Assembly: GCA_020284085.1 (NCBI GenBank)
Contig: JACEVL010000157.1
Coordinates: 877,001-941,000 of the forward strand
Length of the DNA stretch: 64,000 nt
Direction of reading: 5' to 3'
Source: Aporrectodea caliginosa
Lineage: Eukaryota; Annelida; Clitellata; Crassiclitellata; Lumbricidae
The position numbers and the translations under genes are program-made. The notes beneath the pieces are model-generated. The model was not told where the DNA came from. It worked only from the letters and a program-made list of their open reading frames with translations, and searched no databases. This document shows positions 44,345 to 54,999 of the stretch, piece after piece; positions within the stretch are counted from its first letter, which is position 1, and every line of letters starts with the position of its first letter.

Positions 44345-47020
44345 ATGTTTGTCGTTGATTCGTTTTGTCGTTCGCTTGTTTCGTCGACTTTTGCTGTGGT
44401 TTGTTCCGAAGTGGGCGATAATACGTTCTTCATAGCGGTTATTCTGTCGATGACAAACTCGAAAATTGCCATATTCAGTGGAGCACTCTTTGCCAACGCG
44501 ATTCTGCACGTATTGGCTGGTATGAAGACGTGATAATGGGGTGGTTGTTGTCTGGGGTGTTGCTGCTGCTGCTGCTGATGATGATGACGACGATGATGAT
44601 AACGTGTTGGTTTTGTGGATGATAATGATTCTGGTCAAGATTATGATGATAATGATACTGGTGATTGTTATGCTGTTGATGATGATGATGATAAAAAATT
44701 ATAATGGCAGTGATGATGGTAATGGTGATGACAACACTGATGATGACAATGATAAAAATGATGGTGGTGGTGATTGTAATTGTTGTGCTGATGGTCATGA
44801 AAATGATCAGATGGAAATGAGAGGAAAAGAACTTAGTGGCTTTTCTCATGTTGCATCATAATACTTGTGTATGACTGCTTCTCTCCAAACAAGAAAGCCT
44901 CGCCCAACCAAGCCTTAGAATATAATAACTTCTTACGCAGTATAATAATTTTTTTTCCGAGGTACATGTTATGATCCCTTCGGCTTAGGATTTGAAATGG
45001 CTGTAAAGAATTGTTATTATTATTATTTATCAGATATTTATATTGTGCTAGTTTATGAAGTCATCTCAGGGTAGCTGGAAGAGGATAAGTCTTCAATTGT
45101 TTGTGAAATAAGAGTAAGAGAAAGGTCCCTCAAGGCTGGTTATAGTGAATTCCATTAATGAGGATCAGCTTGTGAGAAGGCATGAGACCACACATCTCTT
45201 TTGGTAAGTCGGACTAGACGAATGGTCAGAGGAAGTTGATCTTAAGTTTGACATGGTAGAATGATGCACAAATGGAATGCATAATTGTAATCTGACATTT
45301 GTAAGACACCACTTCAAGTAAAAACTCGTCATAGAGCTCCCAACCCAAACCAGTGAAATTACTGTAGACTTCAGGCACTTGCTAAACGGTGGAAGGGAGA
45401 AACTGAGAAGCTTGGCTGCGGGTCTTGAGAAAAGTGATTCCAGCTGGAGGGCCCAACATAGGCAAAGCTTCTGGACTGAGCTGTAGCAGTGTGCATACGA
45501 GGGACAATCAGGAGTCCATGGGCAGCTGACCGAAGGGGTCAAGAGTCATCAAGATATAGTGCTAAACTATGAAGTGCCTTATATACTAGGACAGGAATGG
45601 GGATGTGGATCTGAGTTTGAAAAGGTAACAGTCTAATACTGAAGGCATTAAGTATGTAACCAGAGAACAAAGCCAGCAGTTACACTTGGAACTGTCTGCA
45701 AAGGAGCCATAAAGGCAACAAGGAAGAGGCGGTTACTGAATATTGAATTGCAATAGTCCAGGCATAATAAGACAATTGAACAATGAAGAGCATGGGCAGC
45801 ATCTTGTGGTAGAGACTGATGAATATGTATGAGGATGGTGTAATGTCGGTAAGTGACAGTTAGATTTCACTGTCAATGGTGAATCAAGAGTCACACTTAG
45901 GTAATGAATTTGGAACACTGGTAGAATCTGTTTATCTTGTAAGGAATAAGTATGTTAGGCACAATAGAACTGGGAAGACCACACCAATATTAGTTTTGTT
46001 TGCATAAAGACTATGCTGATTTTGAGATGTCCTGCCATGAACTGTTGAGATACATTTAGACATATTTAAAGACAGTTCAGTAGTTGAGTGAATATATTTG
46101 AAGTTGTCAATTGAAGATATGAGAGAAGAATCACTGAGGCAGAATCAGAACAACTAGAAATGCAAATCCTGTAATTCTCCAAACTCTCACAGCGTAATTA
46201 TTATAGACATACACATCTAAAGCTTAATCTTTTTCTATTGTGTTATTGCAGTATCGTTGGGGTATGTGGCGACAGTAATACCACAGCAAATTGCTTCTGC
46301 AATTTCGTCATTCCTTCTGATTGGCTATGGTTTGATGATGCTCAAGAATGGTGAGAACTCTTTTCGAAAGTCATAAAATTGCTCATAGTAGGATGAGGTA
46401 TTAGTACCCTAATTATCATGAGTGTTGTTAGTACCCTCATGATATGAGGCAGCATCTTGAAGGATTTAAAATGAAATTCAATTATACTAGTACCAGTAGT
46501 CCTGTATACATTCATCTGTGTCTGTATGTGTGAATGTATGTGTGAATGTATGTATAGATGTATCAGGGCAGCACTTGAACATGTGTAGTGCCCACCCTGT
46601 GGAACAGCATGGCATTTGTCATTGCGACATATTATAGCGGTATGTCTGGTGCATTAATTGGACAAGAGTGCATCATGTGGCATTTTCGTAAATGCATTCT
46701 GACAGAGTGATGCGTGGGCGTAACTAGCCTAGCTGATGTAGATGACTGGTTAGAACATGCAACTTGTAATGCAGGTAGTATGGATTCAAGCCTTCACTGA
46801 GGCGGTTACTGTGTAGGACCTTGAGCAAGTTCTTCACTCACAACTGCTTTGTACCTCAGATTCAACTAAATTGCCTATGTGCATGTAATAAATGGTGTGC
46901 CATCTGTTGATGCCTTGTGCACTAGACACTGATGCTATGGAAGTTGATAATTGATGATGATGGTGGTGGTGGTGGTGGTGGTGGTGGTGGTGGTGGTGGT
47001 GGTGGTGGTGGTGGTGGTGG

Positions 47021-47057
<37 letters not shown>

Positions 47058-50000
47058 TGAAATATAATAATAGAGTTACAATTCTGTTTTCTTTGACTGA
47101 CTATTATTTTCCCCAACTTATATTCAACTTTCCTTGTCTTCATATAAATATTTATTGTAATTATAATTGAACATTTATTTTGTGCCACTTCAACGCAACC
47201 TAATCTGCGCTATCCTGTATAATGCTAAATGTCGTTAAGAACTGGAGTTTAATCAGTTTGCAAAACATGCACCAAAAAGTGACTAGTGAAAACAAATGAA
47301 GTCCAACCATTTGATTCCCATTCACAGTTAACCATGACTTTCAATTTATTGGTCCAACAGAACATTCCATGAATCAAGTAGTACTGTGTTTACACATCAC
47401 TATGAACCCTGAAAAGTAGACAAGTTTATATAGCAGTAGTTGAATATTTTGATTAATCAACCTCCATGTTGATTTCTATTTTTCCAGCTTTAAGTTTCAT
47501 TTAAAGGTAATTTTCATGTTAGTTTCTATTCTTCCAGCTCTAAATTTCATTTATAGGTAATTTTAATCTTAATATTAGAGGTATTTCTCGCGGTAACTTG
47601 CATTCTTCCTGCTTTATAATTTATATGCAGGTAATTTCATGTTAATTTCCATTTTCAGCTTTAAATTTCATTTCATTGTATGTCACTTTTTATCATAGCA
47701 TCTGTAAGTTCCATTTAAGTTTTATGTTAATTTTCCATGTAGATGCTTTAAATTTGACTTAATTTGCTGTAACTTTTAATTGTAATCAGGGTACTTCATG
47801 TCAGCTGATAAGGCTGAGAGAGAGTACAAGGAAGCTGCCAGGGATATCGACAAACATCAACAGGTGATAAACTTCACTGAAATCTAAATCTAATTGAGTG
47901 ACTGCTACAGTATCATTTTCATAATACACGAAGCATCTATCGATTGTGACTTCAAGTGAAGCTTTTTAAAAATCATTATCCAGGGTGTGCGATAGTGTAG
48001 TGGTTAGCATGCTGGATAGTCAACTGAGAGGTCGGGGGATTCAAATCCCTGCTAGTGCTGAAATTTGGTTCGAGATATCTGCTCCACCTGCACCCTAGCC
48101 AACTCAGCTATGATGAGTAAACTGGCCATATGTATACTGTTGGTGAGAAGATGAGATGGCGAGGGAAATGACTGACCATTCATCGTCATATGCTGAGGCT
48201 AAGAAAATGAAGTCGCTAACACTTCCCCTGATTAGTTTGTTCTTGAAGTTGCTAGCATTTCAGGATGCTGTGGTGTAGCGGTATGTTCTGTGCCTTGTAA
48301 CCGGAGGGTTGCAGGTTCGAATCTACCTCAAGCCACTGTGTAGTTACCCTGGACAACTTGCTCACTGATAACTGTCTGTGAGGAAGGCAATGGGAAGCCA
48401 TCTCACTCATCTCATCCTCAGGTGGCATAAAAGCCAATGGACCTGCCTTAGGGCAGAAAACTCAGCATCATCATGATCACTTCATACCCACGGCTGCCTC
48501 AAGGCTAGATTAAGGGACTGCTCTTCTTCTATCCATTGGAGAAGCATGGTCGAAATGTGATAGGTCAGATAAATCAGAAGTCTGGCCGTGGTAGGCAAGA
48601 AAGTTGGCAGAGATGAGTCTGACTATTTCATCTGGAGGACATTTGACACTCAGCTGCCTACTGCACATCAGTAGCAGAGAGTCATGTTTGGATGGCAGCA
48701 ATTCAAGGTCTGTTCCCTCATGCGAAGCTGTCTTGCTGGCTCTGCTCCTCACTATCTTAGGGCCTTTTGTACCTTAGTATCTTCTCTGCACAGTCGTTCC
48801 TCCCTTCGGTCCTCGGCCCGTGGTTACTTGGTTGTCCCGCGGGTGCGTACTTCTATGGCCCAGTCTAGGAGTTTTGCTATTGTTGGTCCCAATAGCTGGA
48901 ACCAGTTACCTCAGTCCCTCAGGACTGACCTTTTTCTATTTCTTTTGACCAGTTCCGCAAGCGCCTGAAAACCTCCCTTTACCAGTGAAGAGACTGGCCC
49001 GGGTCGGGAGCGCCTCTGTTTTTGAGTGGCGCTATATAAATGCTTGATTACGATTGTGATATAGGAACTAAACTAAGGTCCAGAGAAAACTGTATCTTCA
49101 GTGGTTGTCTGAACCAACGAGGAAGTTCCTTGTTACACACCCAGTTTTCTCAAACTGATCATTATACTTTGGCCTTTCAGATTAAGATCCTGCTTCCAGA
49201 AATTCTTTCAATTACCAAATTATACCAGTACATGTACTTAATAGGCTGATACACTGATGAAAGCTTTCATAATAACTTTCTGATCCTGGTCTGGCGACAA
49301 GATGACAACCATCGTGATGTAGGAAGCGAGTTCGCTAAGAACTTTTCATGGAATAACAAGTGGGTTTGGCATTGAGGAGTAATTATTAGATGTTGGCTGA
49401 AGGAAGTAACTGATGGCTTTTTACTCGAGTGTACTTATTGTAGGCTTGGTCTTGAGGCCTGGCCTTACTGTGTTACCATGTGCTGGGTCTGTGACATAAT
49501 TGTTGCAGGTTTGAGCCTGCTGAAGGGATTCTGTGTAAACTGCACAATTTGTTTGCACACACTTTCATGTGATCATACAGTTGTGAGTTCGAATCCTTGA
49601 AAAAGACCCTGAGCAAGTCGTTAACATACTACACATGCCTTTGTACCAAGCAGAATTTGTTGGAGGCATAGGAAGTGAACAGGAAGTCCTGCGATGATCT
49701 GGCTCTCTCTCCAGAAACTTGGGATTCAACCATTGCCAAGGTCAAGGCAATGAGCGCATTTCCTACATTCCTAATGGGACATGGGACCGTTACTCTTTTT
49801 ACATGCTTGGCATTGTGGAGATTTACATTACATTACATTAATTGTGTTTTGTTGATTTTTCAGGATGATTATTTTGGGTCTCAGTTTATCAGCCGATATT
49901 TTTCTGCAGCGGCTGTCAAATCGTTTTCTCTGACGTTTATCTGTGAATGGGGCGACAGATCCCAGATCAGCACAGTCCTTATGGCAACACATGGGGTAGG

Positions 50001-52404
50001 TGGTCAGTGTAGGTGGGATAGGCTGTGAGTCTCAAGTTCATCCATGTTATCTGTATTGAGCATTATACCATGAATCTTGAACCACTTACAGACCTAATAA
50101 TGGTCTTAATGACCTAATCTACTGTAACAAATCTAACTATACTGTTCTTATCACACTGTTCTAAATCTAATCTTACTACGCTTATCCTGCTGTTTTAATC
50201 TAACCTTACTGACCTAATCTCATTGTTATAATTTAGTTTTGCTAATCTAATCTAATCTAATTACCATCTTGCAATTACATTACAATTACATGAGTATATT
50301 AGAGGATCTTTACAGGCACTCGTATATCCCCATCAGGCAGATGTATGTTTGTAGTTTCTATTTGTTTCCTCGTCGAAATTCGTTTACAAAATGAGTAAAT
50401 TTACTGTACACTGCCAGCAGGCAGATCAAAGAGTGAGGTAATTGAGTGGCCCACCTGCCATCATCTAAGTCAGTGCTTTCCAAACTTTTTATAGTCACGG
50501 ACCCGTAGGAATTAACTAGCTTTCAGTGTCACGGACCGGCAGGGATTTTCCTGCTGCAGGAGGAACGGTGCCAAATTTCTTAATTATTTCTCTTTTTCGT
50601 TTTCGATCACCCAAATTCCTGAAAATGTATTAAAATTGATTTAAATGCATGTTTAGCCAATTATATGACTCTACTGCCCTGTGAATGTTAGCCTAATAAG
50701 TGTCTTTTGTCATGACTTTTAAAAATACGATAGCCATTTCTTGATTCCAGGACAATTTGACCAGTTTCTTAACTCACTTTGTGGACCGGCTACTGAGGGC
50801 TCGCGGACCGGCACCGGTCCGCGGACCACCACTTTGGGAAGCACTGATCTAAGTAACTTAGCTATGCTAAGGAAATTGAAGTCACTGATGCTTTATACTC
50901 TCTGGGTTAGAATAAGGTACTTTGATTATGGTACTGTATGGTACTTTTAAGGCCACTTGGGGTTAGCCTAAGATACTTTGGTTGAGGTACTTTTAAGGCA
51001 TCTTGGGGTTAGCCTAAGTACTTTGAAGTGCTTTAAGGAATCTTGGGGTTAGCTAAGATACTTTGGTTGATGTACTTTTAGGTACTCTGCTTCCTTTTTA
51101 AGTCACTGTTTACATTCCCAGTAAAACTCCACTTTATAGCACCCATATAAATTGATAGCACTCCACAGAGTTCATTTGATCTGCAGTTCTAGGTGCTTTA
51201 TTTGTAAGGTAAATCGAGCATTTCAATTTATTCAGCACCAGTCTTTCAGAATAATTTGTTAGATGCTATTTCTGTTTTTGTTTGAAGAAAGCAAGTGCCG
51301 TTCTCATGGGTGGCATCCTGGGCCATGCGCTTTGCCTCGTCCTAGCAACAGTCGGTGGCAGTTACCTCGGTCACATGGTCTCTGTTCGTGCAAGTAGGTC
51401 AGGTCATGGCTCAACGTGACCCAGTTTTCTTAAACATTGTTCATTCTAGGTCATGATGATGATCATAGTAATAGTGATGATGATGGTGGTGGCTATGATA
51501 GTCATAATGGTGTTGATGAGGAAAAGGGTGATATCTTGATGGCTGGAGCGGTAGTGGTGATTGTTGTAATGATAATGAGAATGGTTGGTGTATGCATTTA
51601 TCAGCACACATAATATTACGCATTTTAAGTAAGTCACAAAAGCTCTGTTCTTATGACTAACAGATGGTGATAATGAGACTGCTATTGATGGGGATTGATG
51701 ATTACAAAACTGGTGTTTAAGTCATAGTTGACTGGAGTTATTGGGAATTGAGTCAAGATTAAGTTACTTTGATGAGCATTTTCTTTGTGATTCCGAGCTT
51801 GTCGTCATCTTGAATTGTAAATCTAGATTTATCAATGACACAGACATTATTGCAGTTTGTGTGTTTGACTTTATGTTAAACAGCATTGCACATATATGTT
51901 TACTCTGCTGTGACAAACCGCATTACATGAAATAGTAGGAACACATGACAACAAGTTAAACAAGATTTTATAACTGTATGGCGGCCTGTTAGGCGCCGAT
52001 CCATCTTACTGCTGCTCATTTTACCATCACACCCTAGGGAGTGGAAGGCTGAGTCAACCTTATGGGACTAGTGGGTACCAAACCTGGGTCTTTCTGTTCT
52101 TCATGCCTGTGTATTACCATTCAACCATCACATGTATATGGACTTCGGCATGTTGTGCATGAGCATGTGTGTACTTGACTACTTATGAGGAACTTTATTA
52201 CACCTGATGGCAGAAAGGAACAAATCAACCATCACAGCAGAGTAACATATGTGTGCAATGCTGTTTAACATAAAGTCATTATGTAATTATTATTATTATG
52301 AGTATTGAGTAGCTCTGTTCTTTTTAGTGACAATATCTGGTGGTCTGCTGTTCCTTCTTTTTGGATTGACGTCAGTTCTTGGATTCTCTTCTGATGATGA
52401 TTGA
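44345..52404 (+). CDS. tmem165: TMEM165/GDT1-family cation/proton exchanger (6 exons)
   Basis: The family (UPF0016) moves Mn2+/Ca2+ against H+ in Golgi-type membranes and supports glycosylation. Exons are 44345-44519, 46252-46350, 47790-47863, 49864-49995, 51288-51393 and 52328-52404. All junctions are GT-AG with matching phases, giving 663 nt and 220 aa. Two copies of the E-x-G-D-(K/R)-(T/S) signature are present: SEVGDNTFF (residues 21-29, Asn where Lys or Arg is usual) and CEWGDRSQ (143-150). Hydrophobic segments flank both, with a charged loop between (SADKAEREYKEAARDIDKH). It ends LGFSSDDD-stop. It is shorter than human TMEM165 (324 aa), mainly at the N-terminus. An in-frame TTTTAG just before the ATG leaves open an upstream exon. 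AATAAA follows at 52430. Confidence 0.92.
44550..44800. repeat. Imperfect GAT/GCT trinucleotide tract
   Basis: GCTGCTGCTGATGATGATGACGACGATGATG and further GATGATG runs fill tmem165 intron 1 just after exon 1. The Asp-rich and His/Ile-rich readings are repeat artefacts. Confidence 0.85.
45050..46230. other. tmem165 intron 1, unassigned part
   Basis: A roughly 1.1-kb stretch with moderate GC and no stop-free homologous frame. Phrases such as GTGCCTTATATACTAGGACAGG suggest an old retroelement untranslated region, but I could not match it to another copy in the window. Confidence 0.4.
46725..46935 (+). repeat. tRNA-derived SINE, family B (most complete copy)
   Basis: Head GATGTAGATGACTGGTTAGAACATGCAAC...GTATGGATTCAAGCC, then GAGGCGGTTACTGTGTAGGACCTTGAGCAAGTTCTTCACTCACAACTG, and a 3' part GTGTGCCATCTGTTGATGCCTTGTGCACTAGACACTGATGCTATGGAAG. 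That 3' part matches the 3' end of the LINE at 33125 (ATTGCGCCGGTGTCTAATGC...GGCATCAACCGATGGCACACC), so the SINE shares its tail with that LINE. Confidence 0.75.
46960..47056. repeat. (GGT)n/(GAT)n compound microsatellite
   Basis: About 20 GGT units pass directly into about 12 GAT units. Confidence 0.97.
47984..48225 (+). repeat. tRNA-derived SINE, family A
   Basis: Head GTGCGATAGTGTAGTGGTTAGCATGCTGG...GGGGGATTCAAATCCCTGC, body TGAGAAGATGAGATGGCGAGGGAAATGACTGACC, end GAGGCTAAGAAAATGAAGTCGCTAACACTTCCCC. Colinear with the reversed copy at 16426-16688. Confidence 0.75.
48262..48345 (+). repeat. tRNA-derived SINE head, family C
   Basis: GATGCTGTGGTGTAGCGGTATGTTCTGTGCCTTGTAACCGGAGGGTTGCAGGTTCGAATCTACC has A and B boxes like the family C copy at 30690. 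The tail after CCTCAAGCCAC differs (GTGTAGTTACCCTGG), so it is either a subfamily or a chimera. Confidence 0.6.
48500..49055 (+). pseudogene. LINE reverse-transcriptase C-terminal fragment
   Basis: Plus-strand residues GSAPHYLRAFCTLVSSLHSR, RGYLVVPRVRT and FAIVGPNSWNQLPQSLRTDL, followed by a frameshifted RKRLKTSLYQ, match the end of CR1/Jockey-type RT proteins. It finishes GAGTGGCGCTATATAAATGCTTG. It lies in tmem165 intron 3. Confidence 0.7.
50471..50846. mobile_element. hAT-like MITE, 8-bp target duplication ATCTAAGT
   Basis: Perfect ATCTAAGT copies (50463-50470 and 50847-50854) flank CAGTGCTTTCCAAACTTTTT...TTTGGGAAGCACTG. CGGACCGGC palindromes lie near the right end. 376 bp, non-coding, in tmem165 intron 4. 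Confidence 0.92.
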
Positions 52405-52429
52405 CAAAGGATGACTTTTGACCCTGTGT

Positions 52430-52435
52430 AATAAA
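52430..52435 (+). terminator. Polyadenylation signal of tmem165
   Basis: AATAAA lies 26 nt after the tmem165 stop codon, giving a very short 3' UTR if used. No competing signal lies nearer. Confidence 0.6.
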
Positions 52436-52854
52436 CACCTGTGATTATTATAATCGCCAGCAATTCCACCTCTGTGTGAGCGTCACGCTAAAGTGTCCAA
52501 AGTAGAAAGTCTTTCTGTTGTCTTGAGAGTTTCTGAATGATCAAATGAAAAAAGGTACATTACTTAAATTTTACATTACTTTCAACAGTACTTATGTTTG
52601 ATGTAATTGTAATTAGCAACTTCTATAGTGCAAGTGTATAATGTGGAAGTATCAACCAATGGCACAATGTGCTGTGTTGTATGCAAGACATAAAGACTAG
52701 GACAAGACCAAGACAGCTGAGTTACAAGACTAAAGTAGTGGAGTTATAAGACCACGACAAGACCAAGGCAGTGGACTTCCAATCCAGGGCGATGGAGTTA
52801 CAAGACATGACCAATACAGTGGAGTTTCAAGAGCAAGACAAGACCAAGGCTGTG

Positions 52855-53205
52855 GAGTTTCAAGACTGAGAGTAAGATGTTCCAAGACAGACTAAGATGT
52901 TCCAAGACTGAGACTAAGACATCCCAAGACTGAGACTAAGACATCCCAAGACTGAGACTAAGACAGCCCAAGACTGAGATTAAGACAGCCCAAGACTGAG
53001 ACTAAGACAGCCCAAGACTGAGACTAAGACATCCCAAGACTGAGACTAAGACATCCCAAGACTGAGACTAAGACATCCCAAGACTGAGACTAAGACAGCC
53101 CAAGACTGAGACTAAGACAGCCCAAGACTGAGACTAAGACATCCCAAGACTGAGACTAAGACAGCCCAAGACTGAGACTAAGACAGCCCAAGACTGAGGC
53201 TTGTC
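52855..53205. repeat. 22-bp satellite (GACTGAGACTAAGACAKCCCAA)n
   Basis: About 15 units alternate irregularly between CATCCC and CAGCCC versions. A looser upstream region (52680-52860) has the related phrases GACAAGACCAAGGC and GTGGAGTTTCAAG. Not CRISPR-like, as there are no spacers. Confidence 0.95.
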
Positions 53206-53854
53206 TGAATTTATTCCACAGGGTAAAACAGAATAAATGATAAAAACCAACTCACCTTTTATCAGTTTTCCACTTTGTCTTAAATGCCATTGAATTCTGC
53301 TATAGAAATTTACCTTGTTAAAATGTTCTCATTTTAAGGCAGTTCTTCATGATATGAATGCCAAAAAACAGCATTATAGTTTCAAAGTTTCTTGTGTCTT
53401 TTCAAATGACATGACAACTGAGGTGTACTCGTATCTCCTTCTTAGCAAAGGAATCCATTCGTTTATACTATTTTGATTTTAATTAATTAGTGGTGACATT
53501 TAAAGCCATTCAAAAGTGAGGATCTTGTATACTGAACTATAGTTGGGAGTTGTTTATAATAGCTTGTTGCAAATAGCAATCTAATTACTTATTTTTACGA
53601 TACTAGCCTTAATGTATTCACTGTGATTTAGCCTATACTGAGATTCATCTAGTCTGGTGTTTTGCCAGCTAACTTGTTATTGAGCTCTTAATATCATGTT
53701 ATTATTATTGTATTGTTTATCATTGTGTTATTGTTTGCTATTACTTATTATTGTTTTAGTATGTTTTCTATTACTTATTATTGTATTATTGCTGTGTTAT
53801 TGTTGTGTAGTTAATCTGTTGTTACAAAGGGTACAAATTCTGACCATGTGCCCC

Positions 53855-53985
53855 CTAACATACTCAGCTTAAAATGAGTACACTGACAATACAGTGTTGG
53901 TGGGAAGATGAGTACTAGAACCCCACCCTCATATGCCGAGGGCCCGAGGCTATGAAAAAGGAAGTTGCCAATACTTCATGCCCAT
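53855..53985 (+). repeat. SINE family A, 3' part
   Basis: CAGCTTAAAATGAGTACACTG...GTTGGTGGGAAGATGAG...CATATGCCGAGGGCCCGAGGCTATGAAAAAGGAAGTTGCCAATACTTC follows the body of the copy at 47984. The tRNA head is missing. Confidence 0.55.
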
Positions 53986-54829
53986 GCTTCAGCTGTGTTT
54001 CGAAGTTCACTCAAGGGAAAAACTGGAGACAAGTTGAGCAGCATGCAAGTGACAAAAATCTTTCATCAAAAAAATATTTACTTAACAATAGTCAGCTACA
54101 AATTGAGATTTTTGGTTCAGCTACTATTTACAACTACTTTGAAAAAGTATTTAACTAGTTTATAACTGCCTAAACTGTAACCCCTACAGTGCTTAAAATA
54201 CTGCCCGTCAGTGCCCTACCATGTCTTGTGTTTGGGGTGTGGGCCAGCACCCTGGATATGCTCCTCACTAAATAAATTAGGCCTATTTAGTTCATCTTAT
54301 TGTTGAAAGTTTATTTGAAGGCATTTGTGATGTCAGTTCGTAATTTTTATAGCAAGTTTTTCACTGTAGTTGAATCATTCCAGACTTTCTTGTTGTTTTG
54401 AAGTGCTTTATAAGTGGTTAATTTGTGACTGTACTCACTACTCAGTAAGACTTTATAAGTGGTTAATTTGTGACTGTATTCAGTCTGTTCTCTAGCCCAA
54501 AGATCCAAGGGCTAAGATCTCTTTGTGACTTGTACTGTTGTTGAGAGCATGTGAGAATTGCCATTAGGGCCTACATTACCTTACATGTATTACAGTCGTA
54601 ATTCAATACTTCTTTTCATTGAACTGTAAATTTAATGGGTTTTGTTTAATAGTTGGCTCTTCTCATTTTCTTAGATGTACTAAATGAACTGTTAACATAC
54701 ATCTTTGTCAATTTCTTAAAGGTCAATGCATAAATAATTATTGTCCAGGCAAAGGCACTTGGACATAGACATAATCTAATGCATACATTCAAAAGCACTT
54801 ATTATTTGCTTATTATTATTATTAATTAA

Positions 54830-54970
54830 CAACGGCTATAGTGCTGATGTCAAAATGCTCAAGGCGTCGATGAATGGTGCACCAAAACCAAGTTGTTATA
54901 GGGTCAACAGCAAGAAGATTAGTTTGCCAAGACAGCCTGTGGTGGATAAGAAATTTGAAGAGATATTAAA
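54830..54970 (+). repeat. LINE 3'-end fragment (33125 family)
   Basis: CTCAAGGCGTCGATGAATGGTGCACCAAAACCAAG...GTCAACAGCAAGAAGATTAGTTTGCC...GTGGATAAGAAATTTGAAGAG aligns with 33185-33297 in the plus orientation of the window. It is diverged and non-coding. Confidence 0.6.
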
Positions 54971-54999
54971 TGCTTAGATACATGTACATACATACAAAC

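Noticed and set aside
44541..44861. Asp-rich or His-rich protein
   Set aside because: Translations of an imperfect GAT repeat in a tmem165 intron.
52855..53205. CRISPR-like array of 22-bp units
   Set aside because: Head-to-tail satellite without spacers.
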